From contig CM066313.1 of assembly GCA_033807775.1 (NCBI GenBank), forward strand, positions 60,000,484 through 60,064,483: a stretch of 64,000 nt of DNA, written 5' to 3'. Source of the stretch: Saussurea involucrata. Taxonomy: Eukaryota > Streptophyta > Magnoliopsida > Asterales > Asteraceae. Under the pieces are notes generated by a model. The model had not been told where the DNA came from. It worked only from the letters and a program-made list of their open reading frames with translations, and did not search any database. Position 1 is the stretch's first letter. The number at the start of each line of letters is the position of its first letter. Position numbers and translations under genes: made by a program. Shown one piece after another: positions 1 to 10,091 of this stretch.

Positions 1-1
1 C

Positions 2-2170
2 CAGTCCTCGACCTTCTTTCCTGCACAAAGTTCGAGTCTAGTGCCTATTTCTAACATATTTGATTCTTTGAATAGGACACTTTCAGGAACATCTGATGCG
101 CGTCTTGGTGACCCATCCAGAACACTCAGAGTAGATCCTTTTACAGGACTACAAGGACAGAGTGGAAATCCTACCAGTGCTAACACATTGCCAACACTGA
201 GCGTAGGTCACACAGTTGAAACAACTGTTGTGCCAACGGCGAACCTAAGTGGTGCCGGTGTTACATTACCCGTCTTTGTGACAAGGGAAAACTTCGATGG
301 CGCCCTAAAGGCTATTGAAACTATGTTCATTCGGGAGTTGCAAAGTGTGAAGAATCAGTTGAAGGGAAAAGAACCAATGACAAATGAGCCAGTTGTACGT
401 CCTCGTCCAGAAATTTATTTGGCTCCACCTCGTGTACCTCAGCCTCCTTCTAGACAACAACCACCAGTGGATCAAAGTATTGAAGAATTGAGGGATTTAT
501 TCTATGCCAAGCTGATGTCCATAAGTCCTGAAGATCAGCAAAGTAAAACCTTGTTGTCTCTACTTCAGAACTTCCAATCTACTCCAAATCCATCTCCACC
601 TCCATCTACACCTTCAGTTACACCCATGCAGCTTCAAGTATTATCCACAGAGTTATCTACGTTCAAATCTGAAGTTGTGAAATCTTTAAGTGATATGAAG
701 CAGTCAATAGCTGAGTTGAAAGCATTGATGGAACAGTCATGTAAGACTCAAGCTCAGGGTACTAAGAGAATACATGATCAGGATCCCGATGATCATGATC
801 ATGAGGGGGAGATGAGTAAGAAGAGAAGAGCTGAGTCAGAAAGTTCTCAAGGCCAGAAGAAGAATCCGACTGTTGCTGAAATATCTGAGATGTTTGAATC
901 AGGTGCTATGGGTGATCAAAGCGGAAAACAGATCGTATTATATGTTGATCCGAATATAGAACCAACGGTTGAAAAGCCTGAGGTAAATGAGGAGGAGATA
1001 AGAGAAGTGGTTGATCGATTCGTGCAATCTGTGGAGTTGATTGAAATTAGTTCTGATGATGAAGAAGCTGATGAAAGTGCAAAATATTATGATCGGTATT
1101 GGAAGGTTAAGGAAGAAAAAGAACCACTTTTGATACTTACTTATGAACCAGAAGATCAAGGTGTTGGATTTACTGAAGAAGAGGTTGATATTTTGTCAGA
1201 GATATATGGGCCACAAACTCCTGAAGAAATTATCCTTAGCCCTGTTCACTCACCCGAATATATCTCAACCACTTTGATTTCAGATCAACCTTCTATTACA
1301 CCTATAACCATTAACCTTAACCAATCTACTTCAACTCATACCACTACACCAATATCTGAATCAATTCCACCTTCTGAATCCATTCCTATTCAACCTGAAT
1401 CACAACCTTACAATAATCCATTCTTTAAAGAACCTAAACCTGAAGATTCTGAACCTCCATCTTCTGCACATTCTATACCACCTGTTAATCCTATCCATGA
1501 CGAAGCTGGTCCTTCCATTACAGCTGATCAACCTGGTCCATCATCCTCACGAAGCAGAAAATTTACTGAACTCGAACAGCGTGAAAGAACTTTGTATTTG
1601 AGAACACCATTCTTAGAAGAGTCTGAAAGAAGACTGTTTGTGCACAGAATCAGAAGTTTGAATCCCTATGCCGTGTTGGGAATTACTGATCCGACAGGCG
1701 AATACAAGTTCGAGTATATGTATTTTCTGAGAGACAAGTGCCAAAAGAAAAGAGAGGTGAGGAGCAAGAAGTTGATTGTGTCTATAAAGGAGGTAACAGC
1801 TAGATTGTATTACAAATTGTGGTATCCAGAGTTTTTAGTTCAGAGACAGGATTGTAGAGATTACAGGTTCACTGAAGCTGATTTCTGTCATTTAACCATG
1901 GAAGATTTTGAGTTCTTGTATCATCATTTCAGAGATCTTCAGATCAGAAGGGAAAACGTAACTCTTGCACTGAATGCCATCAAAAGATTTTTGAGAAGAC
2001 ACGTCTTGTTCACACAGTGTCATGATCTACAAATGGCCGTGGAGAGTTATCAGCCAAGAGTCAACTTGTTGAGGCCTAATCAAAGTCTGCTTGGATTAAT
2101 AAAGATGACTCTATTTGTTGTGATTGGAGAACCAGAGTTTGGTGTTGTGTTCAGAAGTGGTGCTGAGTAA
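2..2170 (+). CDS. Element J: 3'-truncated downstream ORF of a Sirevirus-like copia element
   Basis: This frame is open from the left window edge to a stop at 2168-2170, with no internal stop; there is no start ATG in the window (position 41 is GTG, mid-gene). It matches the downstream ORFs of D (57849-59954) and F: the SGNPTSANTLPTLSVGHTVE stretch parallels D's DGNPTIVNIMPAINVGGTSVE-type segment. Counting from 41: residues 80-130 are a helical stretch, then a Pro-rich region, an acidic-His run DDHDHEGE at about 252, a long acidic Ser/Pro-rich linker, and the conserved C-terminal module from about 519 (PFLEESERRLFVHRIRSLNP, FTEADF, LQMAVESY). It stops in the middle of the last motif (EFGVVFRSGAE) because the DNA switches to an integrase fragment of element A on the other strand. 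No signal peptide or membrane helix is visible. Function unknown. Family assignment is by comparison within this window. Confidence 0.7.
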   Translation, partial: QSSTFFPAQSSSLVPISNIFDSLNRTLSGTSDARLGDPSRTLRVDPFTGLQGQSGNPTSANTLPTLSVGHTVETTVVPTANLSGAGVTLPVFVTRENFDGALKAIETMFIRELQSVKNQLKGKEPMTNEPVVRPRPEIYLAPPRVPQPPSRQQPPVDQSIEELRDLFYAKLMSISPEDQQSKTLLSLLQNFQSTPNPSPPPSTPSVTPMQLQVLSTELSTFKSEVVKSLSDMKQSIAELKALMEQSCKTQAQGTKRIHDQDPDDHDHEGEMSKKRRAESESSQGQKKNPTVAEISEMFESGAMGDQSGKQIVLYVDPNIEPTVEKPEVNEEEIREVVDRFVQSVELIEISSDDEEADESAKYYDRYWKVKEEKEPLLILTYEPEDQGVGFTEEEVDILSEIYGPQTPEEIILSPVHSPEYISTTLISDQPSITPITINLNQSTSTHTTTPISESIPPSESIPIQPESQPYNNPFFKEPKPEDSEPPSSAHSIPPVNPIHDEAGPSITADQPGPSSSRSRKFTELEQRERTLYLRTPFLEESERRLFVHRIRSLNPYAVLGITDPTGEYKFEYMYFLRDKCQKKREVRSKKLIVSIKEVTARLYYKLWYPEFLVQRQDCRDYRFTEADFCHLTMEDFEFLYHHFRDLQIRRENVTLALNAIKRFLRRHVLFTQCHDLQMAVESYQPRVNLLRPNQSLLGLIKMTLFVVIGEPEFGVVFRSGAE
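804..811 (+). promoter_or_regulatory. Internal polypurine tract in the J downstream ORF
   Basis: AGGGGGAG in frame, encoding the EGE of DHDHEGE. It is the same 8-mer as the PPT beside the LTRs of other elements here. The other five downstream ORFs in the window carry it too. A role as an internal plus-strand primer is inferred. Confidence 0.45.
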
Positions 2171-2926
2171 AACAAGCAGTGTTGACAGCTTCTGCCAAAA
2201 ACTGAGTAGGTAGATGAGAATCGCTGAGCATTGAATGTCCAGCTTCGATGATAGTTTGATTTCTTCTTTCAGCGACTCCATTTTGTTGAGGTGTTCTCAC
2301 TGATGAAAAGATGTGAGAAATACCTTTACTTTCAAAGAAGGAATCAAGATAACTGTTTTTGAATTCAGTCCCATGATCACTCCATATTGAGCGAACGGTC
2401 ATGTTGTTCAGGACTTCCATTTTCCTGACAAAAGTGAAGAGTTCTTCAGGGGTGTCACTCTTAGAATGGAGAAACATTACCCATGTATAGAGAGAGAATT
2501 CATCAACTATGACCAATATATATTTCTTTCCAGCGATGGATTGTTTGTTAACAAGGCCAAACAAATCCATATGGAGAAGTGGTAGAGGAGATGACACTGA
2601 GGAAACTTGCTTAGATTTGAAACTAGCTTTTGTTTGTTTCCCTTTCTCACACGCTGAACATAGAGACTCCTTAGCGTATGGGTGTTGAGGTAGACCAGTG
2701 ACCAACTCTTTTGAAGAAAGAGTATTTAGTGTCTTGAAGTTGAGATGGGAGAGCCTCTTATGCCAAAGCCAGTTGACATCAGATGAGGGTTTTGAGAAGA
2801 AACAGGAGTTCTCAGTGGTTGTAGAGTCCATGTTTATTACGTAAACATTTTCCATACGGTATCTGCTGAGAGCTATCTTCTCCTTTTTATCAGTGACAAA
2901 GCAGGATTCTTTAGTGAAAATCACTT
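2151..2926 (-). pseudogene. Element A: integrase fragment of a copia pol
   Basis: Reads on the minus strand from the edge of a solo LTR at 2926 to about 2160. It contains the end of the pre-integrase region, the HHCC zinc finger (WHKRLSHLNF then LCSACEKGK) and most of the copia integrase core: D in HMDLFG, D in SDHGTEF and E in GVAERRN are all kept. After NTACFTQ the frame runs into foreign DNA and stops (HHF), so the rest of pol (RT, RNase H), the downstream ORF and the 3' LTR of A are missing here. Upstream it continues at 3434-3523 across the solo LTR: ...CDKDNKV joins IFTKESC. The abrupt join to J at about 2160 has no LTR, so it is a deletion or rearrangement and not an insertion end. Confidence 0.85.
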
Positions 2927-3433
2927 TGTTAGGTCTAGAGTTTTGTCAAAAACACAAGTGTTGAGTTCTGAGTAAGAAGACTAAAGAAGACTCAGAAGAC
3001 TCAGAAATTCTGAGTAGAAGACTCAGAAGTTCTGAGTGAGAAATCTCAAAAAGATTCTAAGTGTTGGATTCTGACTAGAAGGTTCAGAGTTCTGAGTAGG
3101 AGACTCAGAACTTCTGACTATGAAGACAAATGTTCTGAAGCGCTTATTCAGAAGTATGTTCAGAATTCATATCTTGGGATATTATCTGTTATATTCAGTT
3201 ACTAATTAGGACACGTGTAATTGTTCTATTAGTCTGTTTCTTATATGTACTGTAGCTTTAGCTATTCTCTACAGTATATATAGGAGTTAGCAACTGTAGC
3301 TAATTGAATCTTTGGAGAGAATCTATTGAGAGAGAAATTCATTGTAATATCTTTAATAGATCATATGACCAGTTGCTATTAATACGATCTTAATTGTTCA
3401 TATTTGATTGTAAGAGTGTATCCTGGACTTACA
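2927..3433 (+). repeat. B-family solo LTR inserted in element A (TSD CACTT)
   Basis: 507 bp, starting TGTTAGGTCT and ending CTTACA, flanked by CACTT at 2922-2926 and 3434-3438, with no internal region. Removing it restores the A reading frame (DKDNKV-IFTKESC). It is related to the LTRs at 42394, 60336 and 61966: the same start with GTCAAAAAC, then many TCAGAAGTTCTGAG-type words, a CACGTG G-box at 3212-3217 and a TATATATAG box at 3275-3283. A solo LTR is the usual product of recombination between the two LTRs of a full element. Confidence 0.9.
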
Positions 3434-3523
3434 CACTTTGTTATCCTTGTCACACAGCTGACTGATGCTTAGAAGATTATGCTTCAGTCCTTCAACATAT
3501 GCAACTCTTCTGAAGGTTGTTGT
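3434..3523 (-). pseudogene. Element A: protease-integrase linker fragment
   Basis: A 90-bp piece of A pol between two insertions. The minus strand reads RRVAYVEGLKHNLLSISQLC followed by DKDNKV, a standard copia stretch between protease and the integrase zinc finger. Its left end is the CACTT TSD of the solo LTR and its right end the GTTGT TSD of gypsy element G. Confidence 0.85.
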
Positions 3524-3621
3524 TGTTAATGCCAAAAATCGCACCAAAGGAACAACGTAAGGTCTATGTGGACTTAAACAACTAAAGAAAGGATCTTTCG
3601 ACGAGACGTGCAACGAGGGAT
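3524..3621 (-). repeat. Element G: 3' LTR remnant
   Basis: The last 98 bp of the LTR (TGTTAATGCC...GAGGGA on the plus strand) match 6104 onward almost base for base, then stop. The sequence that follows matches the post-protease spacer of K, so one deletion removed the rest of the 3' LTR and the region before it. Confidence 0.85.
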
Positions 3622-4286
3622 TTATATTTTGTTTGCTTTGCTGCTCGTTGGGGGTCGAATATGTTCTTGACAATTTTTCTTATGGTCGAACTTATGCTTT
3701 ATATATTTGGTAAATAACTATCGCACCGATTGAACATAAGTACATAGAAATCATGCGACCAAGGCCTTTACTTGTAATACGATGATAAGAACGTAAAACA
3801 AATATAAACACGCGATTAAAGCATCCATTCGGGGTATGAAAGCTAAGAAACTTAAAGATAAGCTGTTTTAGGCTTCGTGATTGTACGACGAGATCGTACG
3901 ATGAATTTGTATCGTATGCCCTTGTGTAAGGGATGATTTAGGAAGAAAAGACCTGATCATTTATGTCGTGCGATTATGCGATAAAACGATGTCGGGGGTT
4001 GGTCGTTGGCTAGCCAACGACCCTCCGATGCTTAAGTCAGTAGTCGTTTTGTGAGAAAAAATCATATGAAAAAGAATTAGGGATCATACCTTCTTAGACT
4101 CTCTCTATTTGCCCCCTGTCATTTATCATCCTATTCTTTTCAGGAAAAATAGGTTTTAAATGACAGAACGACACGGTGATCTAGTGAAATACGGTCTTGC
4201 GTTGACTATGTTGTCGTGCGACAGGGCACCATAGCGACGTCTCGACTCATTCTCGATCTTCAGGATTCCCAATGGCGTAGGGGATT
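3622..4286 (-). other. Element G: spacer after gag
   Basis: No gene. In reverse complement 4081-4260 matches 18410-18560 of K (CCCTGTCGCACGACAACATA and a nearby GACAGGGGGGCAA-like run). The segment near 4020 (GGTCGTTGGCTAGCCAACGA) is an inverted repeat also present in K at about 18612. Confidence 0.6.
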
Positions 4287-6002
4287 TTAATTGACAACTT
4301 TTGCATGCTCGGGAGTCGACGGTCGATGGCTGCTAATAACGACACTATCAATAATATCTTTGAGATTACCTTGTAGAACATGATATGCCAATTCCTTCTT
4401 GAGTATGATACAATCATCTGTCGCATGACCATGGTCGACGTGGAAGTCGCACCACTTTGATTTATCCTTCTTCGCATCATCCAAATCAGACTTCTTCAGC
4501 CACCGGATGGTTGCTTGGATGGTTTTCAGAGCTTCGACTAAGTTTTTAGCTGACCCTTTGAACCCATAAGAGGATATCTTGGGATACTGAGTAAACTTAG
4601 TTGCGGTCTTGGCCTCCGCTTTTGTCTTGAAACGAACATTTGAACTTTGGCGCGCGGGCTCCATTCTTGAAGCAACTTTTATCTTGAACTCTGGTTTCTT
4701 GACGCCCAACGACTTCTTGTCGTCAGTGTCTTTGCGACGAAAGGCTGCATCGTCTTCGACCCTCATATATGATACGGTTCGAGCTCGGACGTCTTCGAAA
4801 GTCTCTGGGGTATACTTGGTCAGGTCGATATATAAACCTGAACTATCGTCTAGACCACGCTTATAAGCTTCGATCGCAGTTTTGATGTCACAATTGTGGA
4901 TACTGATCATTTCGACATTGAATTTATTGAAATAACTTCGAATAGACTCATTGGTCTTCTGCACGACATAGTACAGATCACTAGTCTGCTTTTCCATCTT
5001 TCGACTGCTGGCGAATTGCCGGGAGAATTGGTTGATCAATTCGGCGAACGACACGATAGATTTGGGTTTGAGATTGATCAACCACTGGAGAGCTGGACCA
5101 GTGAGAGTCACCCCGAAACTCTTTCACATGCATACTTCCTGGTACATGTGTGGAATCGAGATCGTCCACATGAGCTGCTTATACTGCGCGACATGCTCTG
5201 TTGGATCGGTCACACCCGAATACTTGGGAGTGAAGGCAGGAACGTTATATTTCTTTGGGACCTCAACGGTGGCGATCTCGTCGAGGAAGGGGGATGCCTG
5301 ATACCCCGAGTGAGGTTCGACATCAACAGGCACGGCTGCCCCAGGCAACTTGGCGAGCAAGGACAAGACGCGCTCATTTTGGTCTTCTAACGTCTTCAAA
5401 GGCTGGGCGATGGGATCGTTAAGATCAGGATTTTCCCATGTCGAGGGATTGGTCCCTGGACTAGTGCCATTACCATGCGACAAACCATTGATGTCCCCGT
5501 TAAATGGGACAGAATATGGCTACGACCCATAGTGGAATTGTTGCGGTCCATTCTGAAACGATTGTGGTCCCTGCTGACATGGCTGCGATCTCTGCTGGAA
5601 AGATTGCGATCCTTGCTGGAAAGGTTGCGGACCACTTTGGAACGGCTGGGAAAACGGCTGGGATCCATTCTGAAACGGCTGGGATCCATTGTTCAAGGGT
5701 GGTGGTCGGATGTGCTGAGGGGGAATCTGCCCAGACTGGGGATTCGGCATGAACGGACCCGACTGCTGATTCTGCATGAATGAACCTGAATGTTGATTCT
5801 GCGCGGACGGGTCTGGTCTAAGACCTGGATTTTGGATGAATGGTCTAGGACTATTCGGGGGTCCAAAAGGATTCCTTAGCCGCGCGATTTCTTCAGCTGC
5901 TCTGCGATTCTGTTCTGCCATTGCATTAAGTTGATTCCTGGGAACTTCGAGCTCCTGATACATCTGAGCAACGACTTACTGTGGATTTCCAGGGATTGCC
6001 AT
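4287..6002 (-). pseudogene. Element G: gag of a Tat-like gypsy element, three nonsense mutations
   Basis: One reading frame from ATG at 6002 (after GTTGCAGGAAA, as in K) to the stop at 4287, broken only by point stops: CAA to TAA close to the start, one near 5518 (HYGS then stop where K has HYGSQPS), and one near 5112 (EVCM then stop where K has EVCMCKS). The N-terminal third is Gln/Pro/Gly-rich with repeated FQ-GSQ units. The middle is a Retrotrans_gag domain (LTGPALQWLINLKPKS, FINQFSRQFASSRK-like). Near the end is a Cys/His cluster (WCDFHVDHGHATDDC). The stop comes where K continues into protease; the protease is deleted. Confidence 0.85.
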
Positions 6003-6083
6003 TTTCCTGCAACAGAAAATAGAAGAAACTCCAAGAAACTATTAGTAGAATGCACGTTCGTCGAGGATTTTCTCTAGATGTAG

Positions 6084-6100
6084 TCCCACGGATGGCGCCA
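6084..6100 (-). promoter_or_regulatory. Element G: primer binding site
   Basis: On the minus strand TGGCGCCATCCGTGGGA lies 3 bases after the LTR end CATTAACA. Identical to the site in K at 15892-15908. TGG at its 5' end fits pairing with a tRNA CCA end; the tRNA is not identified. Confidence 0.75.
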
Positions 6101-6103
6101 AAC

Positions 6104-7094
6104 TGTTAATGCCAAAAATCGTACCAAAGGAACAACTTAAGGTCAATGTGGACTTAAACAACTAAAGAAAAGATCTTTCGACGAGACGTGCGACGAGGGA
6201 AAAATAAATAAGACAAAGGATTTGATGACGCAGGAAAAACCTCAATCGAGGAAAAAACCTGCGGACGACAGGGGATGTCGTCGCTGCACTATGGTCGCCA
6301 ATCAGGGGCAATGTCCTTGGTACTGGCATCGGTCGTACGATGGTTACAATAGAAATGAAGGAATGCTTTGAAATGTACAGTACAAGTATTTGAAATGTAA
6401 AACAAGTGTTTGTCGTGTGTGAATACAAAGTGTGAACAGCTGGTCGAGAGTTGTTGTCGTGCGTCGAGAGCGATACTTGAGCTGTTCTTCGAGTGTTCTT
6501 GAGTTCACTGTAGGATTCTGGCTTTCAATACTTGATTTCCAGAGTTTGAGGATTCTTAGCTACGAGCTTGAATGTTTTTCTCTGCTGTTCGATGGTATTC
6601 GCCGGTGTGTTCTCAGATGTTAATCTTCGATCTTTGATGTGAAGACTTAACTTGGTATTTATAGTCTTCGCGTCATTAATTAGCTCATTGATTGCTTCGT
6701 TTAACAGTTACCACGCCTGCAACGGTCTGTAACGGTTGTTGGAGTGAATATCCATGATGGTCTTCGTCCGTTACAGCTATCGGTCGTTGATGGTTGCGTC
6801 GGTTATATCCGTTGCTCTTTAATGACTCTGACTCCTGCATTAAACACTTAACAAACGTAACAGTCATGGTTAGTGTTAGCTTTGGTCGAGGTTACATAAT
6901 CTTACGCGATGGACGTGCGGGACGGGCGACGCTGTGGTCGAGCGTCATGAGAGACGTACGACTTACCTTTTACGGGAGACGACGAATGTTTTCTGGGTTC
7001 TTGTCGAGACCTCATCTTAATACAATATATGTCCCATGACGTGCGTCTTTCCTGTTTTGGTCATGGTCGTACGACGTGATTTTTTGCCCAAACA
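6104..7094 (-). repeat. Element G: 5' LTR
   Basis: 991 bp, TGTTTGGGCAAAAAATCACG...CATTAACA on the minus strand. It is longer than the 855-bp LTR of K but shares its ends and inner blocks (for example GACGTACGACTTACC and the segment ending in CGACGAGACGTGC). Confidence 0.88.
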
Positions 7095-7669
7095 GTTGTA
7101 CCATTAGAGAGTACACCAAACCCTCAGGTATGGCCTTTTCCGTTTCCACCGAAGGTCACTGAGGGACCCTTCTCTTCCTGATATTCAGTGAGCAGGTTTT
7201 TCTTGCCAGTCATGTGTCTAGAGCATCCACTATCGAGATACCAGATACCCTTCTTAACCTGCAAACAAAGGAAGATTAGATTGACTTGGGCACCCATTTT
7301 ACTATGGGCCCACACTTGTCAGTGGTGGTAGAGGAAGTTGAAGGTTCATCACTCTTGGCAGCATTTGAAGATTCAGCTTCTGAACTATTCTTCACTTTGG
7401 TTAATTTCTTAACCTCAGTGGTGGTTTTTACCTTTACCTGATTTGTACCAGGATTGGTCTTCTTTGCCTTAGGGGCATTGATCTTCACCTTAGCTAATAT
7501 TTCAGCATTGGTAGATGTGGGGCACTTACTGGCAATATGATTTGTAAGTCCATAGTGATAACATTTCCTCTAACTAAAAGTAGCTTTAGGACCTTTTGCA
7601 TGCTGAGCCGTTAATTTTAAATGAGCAGGGCCAGCACCAAGTATACCTTTGGCATTGGAAATGGGAGGA
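7095..7669 (-). pseudogene. Element A: gag C-terminus, second zinc knuckle and protease
   Basis: Minus strand, from the F insertion (7669) to the G insertion (7095). It carries a damaged zinc knuckle at about 7515-7560 (KCYHYGLTNHIASKCP: the second Cys of CX2CX4HX4C is Tyr, and a stop lies just before it). A Lys/Ser/Thr-rich linker ending VKWVPKS follows, then the protease with the active-site motif WYLDSGCSRHMTG. Small frameshifts or stops separate the parts (stop after KSI). The normal order gag-protease-integrase continues at 3523. Confidence 0.82.
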
Positions 7670-7950
7670 TGTTAGGGTCAATTTATGTTGATTTAAAGTT
7701 CAAGGGTCTATATTGTAATAGTTGAATTTGAGCTTAGTTAGTGAACGGGCGGTGGGCTTGTTAACCACGGGCCCTTCATATATAAAGTGCATTAGCCTTA
7801 GAAAATAGGCTAGTTGTCTCTTTTGCTTTCCTACTTCGTATTGTAATTCTCTCTGATTGAAAGTTAATAGGAATGACCAGTTGAAATCACAAACTCTATT
7901 GTTTTACATATATAGATTTCATTGTTCGTTGCACGGATCTGAGACTCGCA
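7670..7950 (+). repeat. Element F: 5' LTR
   Basis: TGTTAGGGTC...GACTCGCA, 281 bp. TATA box TATATAAAG at 7779-7787; the same site in the 3' LTR is mutated to TACATAAAG. A GGGCGGTGGGC / CACGGGCCC block lies just upstream of the TATA box. Confidence 0.95.
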
Positions 7951-7952
7951 AT

Positions 7953-7964
7953 TGGTATCAGAGC
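7953..7964 (+). promoter_or_regulatory. Element F: primer binding site (initiator tRNA-Met type)
   Basis: TGGTATCAGAGC, two bases after the LTR. This is the standard plant copia primer site, complementary to the 3' part of the initiator tRNA-Met. Confidence 0.93.
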
Positions 7965-8915
7965 AGACGGACTACATCGATTCAAAGTGTTTAATTCGAT
8001 TTCTGGTAAGTTTTCTGAAAAATACGGCTATGTTTTTTAGTGATTCTGCAAATTTTCATAACCTAATTCGATCGTTTGAGCGGTTTCAAAGCAAATTAAA
8101 ATTCAAAAGTTTTGGTTGTGTTCTTCACTAAAAATCTAATTTTTACCATCAAAACGTGTTCTTTTTGCATCAAAATCGATTTGGGTAGTGTTATATTTGT
8201 GTTTGGTAGTGTTTCTAATCTTTCAGGAACATTTTTGAGCAACCCTAGTCGATTCCCAATCGATTGGAAACCCACAACCGCAGTTTCCGGACACAGCAGC
8301 CTCGGTTTCCGGGTAACTTCCAAGTTTCCGGATAATTGCGTATTCTTTCCGGGTACGTCCATCTTTCCCGGTAAATTTTACGGGTAAGTCAAGCTTTCCG
8401 GGTAAGTCATATTTCTCTTAATCTCTCCGGGTATATCTGCTCCGGAAACTCAAAGTTTGCGGTACATATCATCCGGTAACCATTTCATTCTGTAAGTGTT
8501 CATTATCCGAAAAGTATCTCATTCGGGAAGTTCATTGTCCGGATACTTCACTCACCCGGTAAGTTATGTGTTTTCCTTTTCTATCCGGTAAGTATTGTCT
8601 TCATTTGTTTTATTCGGACACTTCTGCCATCCGGTAACATTTGTTATCCGAAAACCTTAAGTTGTCCGGATTCTTCTATTTATTCGGATACTTCTGTTTG
8701 ATTTGAACTGCTTTCACTTAATTCTGATCCGGACACTTCTAGATAAGATATCTCATCCGGATTCCTATCCAGTGAGATCAGGTTGTTGAAATCTTACCAG
8801 TTCCTAGATTAAGACTGTCGTAGAACCTGCGTTAGGACTCCACTCTTAGTGCCTTGCGTTAGGTTTACACTTTGAATCAATCATTCGTCTGACGATCACT
8901 CCGTTGCAACCAAAG
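7965..8915 (+). other. Element F: untranslated leader rich in TCCGG words
   Basis: No gene. From about 8270 to 8770 short TCCGG, CCGGTAAGT and CCGGATAC-like words recur every 20-40 bases. Several have the form CCGGTAAGT, which resembles a splice donor. The same words recur in the spacer before the downstream ORF (22740-23560). Confidence 0.6.
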
Positions 8916-10091
8916 ATGTCTACTTCGCGTGACGCTCTCGCAATCGGTACCGACACCAAACCACCTTGCCTCTATCAATGGCGAGATAGATTCATGATTT
9001 TCATAGAGTCCAAGGACAACTACGAGTATATTAAGAGAGCTCTTAAAAACGGTCCAAATCCTTGGTCGATGAAGACCATAGCAGCAACTGAAGAGGCTGA
9101 CGCTCGTCGTGAGAAAAAGACTCTCACCGAAATGACCGAAGAAGAAAGAGTCATGATTGAAGGTGAAAAGCATGCAAAGAGATATCTAGTTCAAGCCCTC
9201 CCCAACACGATCTACACTGCCATCGATAGCTACAAAGACACAGCAAAGGGCATGTGGGATCAAGTGGCCAGAATGATGCGTGGGAGCGATGTCGGAAATC
9301 AACTGAAGATCAACAGCGCAATAACCAAGTTCGATGGTTTCAAGCAGCGCACCGGCGAGTCTCTCACCCAGGCCTATGAACGTTTTTGCTTACTTCTTAA
9401 TGAACTGAACAAGAATAAGATCACTCGCTCCAACACGGAAAACGCGCTCAAGTTTCTCAACAATCTGCTGCCAGAATGGAAGGTGTTTGCTTCTTATGTC
9501 AAGCACAACAACTTGATAGAGAACATTGGCATCAACGAACTTTATGAGACGCTTCTTCAAGACGAAGATGAAGTGAATGAAATTCTGAGCGAGAAGAAGA
9601 CTGCATCAAAGCCAACTGCTCATCCTACTGCACTCATGTCCTCCAAGCAAGGGAAATCTTCGGGCCGTCACTCCAAACGTGCTCAAAGACAAAGTTCATC
9701 AGAACCAGAACCGGAAGAAAAAGGTGACAGCAGTTCTGATGATGAAGTATCTGACTTCAATAAAGCGATAGCCCTTCTTTCCAAATCCTTTCAACAACAA
9801 AAGTTATATAAGAAGCCATCGTCCAATAATCAGTGCTACTCCACCTCTTCCATCAAGCGCCATGATTATAAGGACAAGTATGAAGGAAAAAAGAAAGCTG
9901 ATGAGCAAGATAAGTCAGAGAAGAAGGAAAAGACGGAGAAAGATGAGAGAAAGAAGAAAGATGAACCAGTGACCTGTTACAACTGCGGAAAGCTTGGTCA
10001 CTTCGCTAAAGATTGCACGAGGCCAGTTGTAAAGAATTCCCACTACTACAAGGCAAAACTCGCTTTGGCTGAGCAGAAGGAAGCTGGATAA
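8916..10091 (+). CDS. Element F: gag polyprotein
   Basis: 391 codons from ATG at 8916 to TAA at 10089-10091, with no internal stop. It forms the virus-like particle coat and binds element RNA (family knowledge). Residues about 60-230 are a copia gag domain (UBN2-like: TIYTAIDSYKDTAKGMWDQV, FDGFKQRTGESLTQAYERF, LPEWKVFASYVKH). Residues 235-345 are Ser/Lys/Glu-rich. A CX2CX4HX4C zinc knuckle, CYNCGKLGHFAKDC, lies at 354-367. After the TAA the same frame continues into a coiled-coil region, so this stop may be a mutation that splits a longer gag-pol, or a true gag end; the sequence alone does not decide. Confidence 0.92.
   Translation: MSTSRDALAIGTDTKPPCLYQWRDRFMIFIESKDNYEYIKRALKNGPNPWSMKTIAATEEADARREKKTLTEMTEEERVMIEGEKHAKRYLVQALPNTIYTAIDSYKDTAKGMWDQVARMMRGSDVGNQLKINSAITKFDGFKQRTGESLTQAYERFCLLLNELNKNKITRSNTENALKFLNNLLPEWKVFASYVKHNNLIENIGINELYETLLQDEDEVNEILSEKKTASKPTAHPTALMSSKQGKSSGRHSKRAQRQSSSEPEPEEKGDSSSDDEVSDFNKAIALLSKSFQQQKLYKKPSSNNQCYSTSSIKRHDYKDKYEGKKKADEQDKSEKKEKTEKDERKKKDEPVTCYNCGKLGHFAKDCTRPVVKNSHYYKAKLALAEQKEAG

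Larger units (their letters stand above)
3524..7094 (-). mobile_element. Element G: deleted non-autonomous Ty3/gypsy element (TSD GTTGT)
   Basis: Flanked by GTTGT at 3519-3523 and 7095-7099, inserted in element A. On the minus strand it has a 5' LTR (7094-6104), a primer site, a gag gene, a short spacer and only a 98-bp stub of the 3' LTR. It is a relative of K (15034-21308), whose gag, leader and LTR ends it shares. Compared with K it lacks the protease segment (gag jumps from the AVN-like end to the PTPWE-like region), the antisense ORF region and most of the 3' LTR. Neither copy has RT, RNase H or integrase, so mobility must have depended on a partner element (inferred). Confidence 0.88.

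Noticed and set aside
7953..7964. TGGTATCAGAGC as part of a tRNA gene
   Set aside because: Only the primer-site complement is present; no tRNA body or A/B boxes around it. The same holds for 33246-33257 and 34065-34076.
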